Assembly: GCA_934636045.1 (NCBI GenBank)
Contig: CAKTZP010000115.1
Location: forward strand, 1 to 6,775
Length of the DNA: 6,775 bases
Direction of reading: 5' to 3'
Origin: an uncultured Oscillospiraceae bacterium
GTDB taxonomy: Bacteria > Bacillota > Clostridia > Oscillospirales > Oscillospiraceae
Notes under the pieces: model-generated
The model's database searches: none
What the model saw: only the letters and a program-made list of their open reading frames with translations
Told to the model about the DNA's origin: nothing
Translations under genes and position numbers: made by a program
Part shown: in pieces, positions 5,656-6,775 of the stretch
Layout of the letters: each line of letters opens with the position of its first letter
How positions within the stretch are numbered: the stretch's first letter is position 1

Positions 5656-5700
5656 GCGGATTGCCACGTCGGGCGATGCCCTCCTCGCAATGACAAGCGG
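5656..5700. repeat. REP-like dispersed intergenic repeat
   Basis: ATTGC at 5660-5664 pairs with GCAAT at 5687-5691. Inside, GGGC (5671-5674) pairs with GCCC (5678-5681) around GAT, giving a nested hairpin. The flanking words GGATTGCCACG and CTCGCAATGAC match, from memory, a palindromic repeat scattered in intergenic regions of many bacteria (often written in the other direction as GTCATTGCGAG...GCAATCC). The hexamer AAGCGG occurs on both sides. It lies between two convergent transcription units, in what would be the 3' untranslated part of the permease message. Confidence 0.6.
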
Positions 5701-5727
5701 GAAACAATGGCAGCTCGGGAAGCTTTG

Positions 5728-6775
5728 TTATTGGACGATGAAGTTGACGGATTCGTCGCCCTGCTTGTCTTGGCCGTAGACGTAGTCCTTGCCGGGCATG
5801 ACGGCGTTGAGGACGATGCCGACGATCGAGCCGACCGCGAGGCCGGAGAGATTGATCGAACCGAGGCTCAGCGCGCCTGCCGAGGAGTAGCTGATGCCGA
5901 TGGAGAGCACGAGGATGAGCGCCGCGATCAGAACGTTGCGGGATTTGGTGAATTCAACCTTGTTTTCCACGACGTTGCGCACGCCGACGGCCGAGATCAT
6001 GCCGTAGAGCACGAGGCTGACGCCGCCAATGGTGCCGCCGGGAATGGCGGAGATGACCGCCGCGAACTTCGGGCAGAAGGACAGCAGTGCCGCCAACACC
6101 GCTGCGATGCGGATGACGCGCGGGTCATAGATGCGGCTCAGGGCGAGCACGCCGGTGTTTTCGCCGTAGGTCGTGTTCGCGGGCGCGCCGAAGAGCGCCG
6201 CCAGCGTGGTGGCAAGGCCGTCGCCCATGAGCGTGCGGTGGAGGCCGGGCTCTTCAATGTAGTTCCGGCCGCAGGTGGAGGAGATCGCGGAGATGTCGCC
6301 GATGTGCTCGACCATTGTGGCGAGGCTCAGCGGGACGATGGTGATGACGGCCGTGAGGATCATCTGCCAGTCGACCGATTCGCGGGCGAAGAGGCCGAAG
6401 ACCGTGCGATCCCATTCGACCGGAAGGGCAAACCACTTGGCCTCGCTAACGGTTTGCACAACATTGGCTCGGACAGCCGGGTCGATGATGAGCGCGACGG
6501 CATAGGAGCCAATGACGCCCAGCAGGATGGGGATGATCTTGACCATGCCCTTACCCCAAATATTGGCGGCAATGATGATGACGACGGCGCTTAGTGCGAC
6601 CCACCAGTTTCCGGTGCAGTTGTCGATGGCTGAGGCCGAGAGGTTCAGGCCGATGGCGATAATGATGGGGCCTGTGACAATGGGCGGGAAGAAACGCATG
6701 ACCTTCTTTGCGCCGAAGGCCTTGAACAGAACGGACAGCACCACGTAGACCAGTCCTGCGCAGGCGACGCCGAAG
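5728..6775 (-). CDS. uraA: Uracil permease, NCS2 family, N-terminus beyond the window
   Basis: A proton-coupled nucleobase transporter in the cytoplasmic membrane, importing uracil for pyrimidine salvage. The frame is open to the window edge, so the N-terminal roughly 80 residues of a usual 420-430 are missing; the GTG at 6744 is an internal Val. Visible signatures are FFPPIVTGPIIIAIGL (near 6690-6640), TMVEHIGDISAIS (near 6310, with the membrane Glu that binds the base) and PANTTYGENTGVLALSR (near 6165, with the second substrate-binding Glu). GGTIGGVSLVLYGMI follows near 6030. Hydrophobic helices continue to about 5780, then a short polar tail ends in VNFIVQ. Where E. coli UraA has EHxGH the sequence reads EHIGD, a form I recall in other Firmicute uracil/xanthine permeases, so a broader specificity is possible. 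The gene converges on the surface-protein operon and has its own terminator at 5572-5607. Confidence 0.93.
   Translation of the reverse strand, partial: FGVACAGLVYVVLSVLFKAFGAKKVMRFFPPIVTGPIIIAIGLNLSASAIDNCTGNWWVALSAVVIIIAANIWGKGMVKIIPILLGVIGSYAVALIIDPAVRANVVQTVSEAKWFALPVEWDRTVFGLFARESVDWQMILTAVITIVPLSLATMVEHIGDISAISSTCGRNYIEEPGLHRTLMGDGLATTLAALFGAPANTTYGENTGVLALSRIYDPRVIRIAAVLAALLSFCPKFAAVISAIPGGTIGGVSLVLYGMISAVGVRNVVENKVEFTKSRNVLIAALILVLSIGISYSSAGALSLGSINLSGLAVGSIVGIVLNAVMPGKDYVYGQDKQGDESVNFIVQ

Noticed and set aside
5656..5700. Start of a CRISPR array
   Set aside because: There is a single palindromic unit, with no second copy at spacer distance and no cas gene in view.
5707..6594. Long plus-strand frame of about 295 codons opposite the permease gene
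   Set aside because: Its translation is overloaded with Asp, Glu, Gly, Arg and Ala and matches no family, while the opposite strand encodes an unmistakable NCS2 permease.

Overview
The window looks like chromosome of a moderately high-GC member of the Firmicutes, most likely a gut-type clostridium of the Oscillospiraceae/Ruminococcaceae kind. This is inferred from the gene families (SipW-type signal peptidase, TasA-like proteins, class B sortase), the Gram-positive C-terminal sorting signal, strong GGAGG/GAGGAG ribosome binding sites, G/C-rich third codon positions and a REP-like intergenic repeat. No marker gene here fixes the species.

Layout. (1) Bases 1-956 (+) hold nearly all of an ATP-type 6-phosphofructokinase (pfkA), lacking only its first few codons, followed by a clear intrinsic terminator (971-1011). 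(2) Bases 1012-1342 are intergenic, with a perfect 14-base palindrome, a good extended -10 sigma-A promoter (1254-1282) and a possible seven-codon leader ORF. (3) Bases 1343-5048 (+) form a compact operon of five intact genes: a surface protein with a Thr/Pro/Glu linker and a C-terminal sortase signal (IPPTG, hydrophobic helix, HRRKK); a small TasA/camelysin-like secreted protein; a SipW-like (Ser/His) signal peptidase with a cytoplasmic coiled coil; a second protein with a SipW-type signal peptide and a long unanchored Thr/Pro/Glu tail; and a class B sortase. (4) Overlapping the sortase end is a broken gene: about 65 codons resembling the start of a Ser/Thr-kinase-like protein, then a frame change into about 100 codons of clearly coding but unrecognised sequence, which runs into AT-rich DNA. 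(5) Bases 5572-5727 contain the terminator of the convergent minus-strand gene and a REP-like dispersed repeat. (6) Bases 5728-6775 (-) hold a uracil permease (UraA/PyrP, NCS2 family) cut by the window edge at its N-terminus.

How the genes may work together (inference): the SipW-like peptidase would mature the two SipW-class substrates outside the membrane, and the sortase would attach the IPPTG protein to the cell wall. The result would be a wall-anchored TasA-like surface layer or fibre. In Bacillus subtilis, tapA-sipW-tasA has no sortase, so joining the SipW/TasA pathway to sortase anchoring in one operon is the most interesting point of the window. The kinase-like gene, translationally coupled to the sortase, was probably once part of the same unit and seems to have decayed in this strain.
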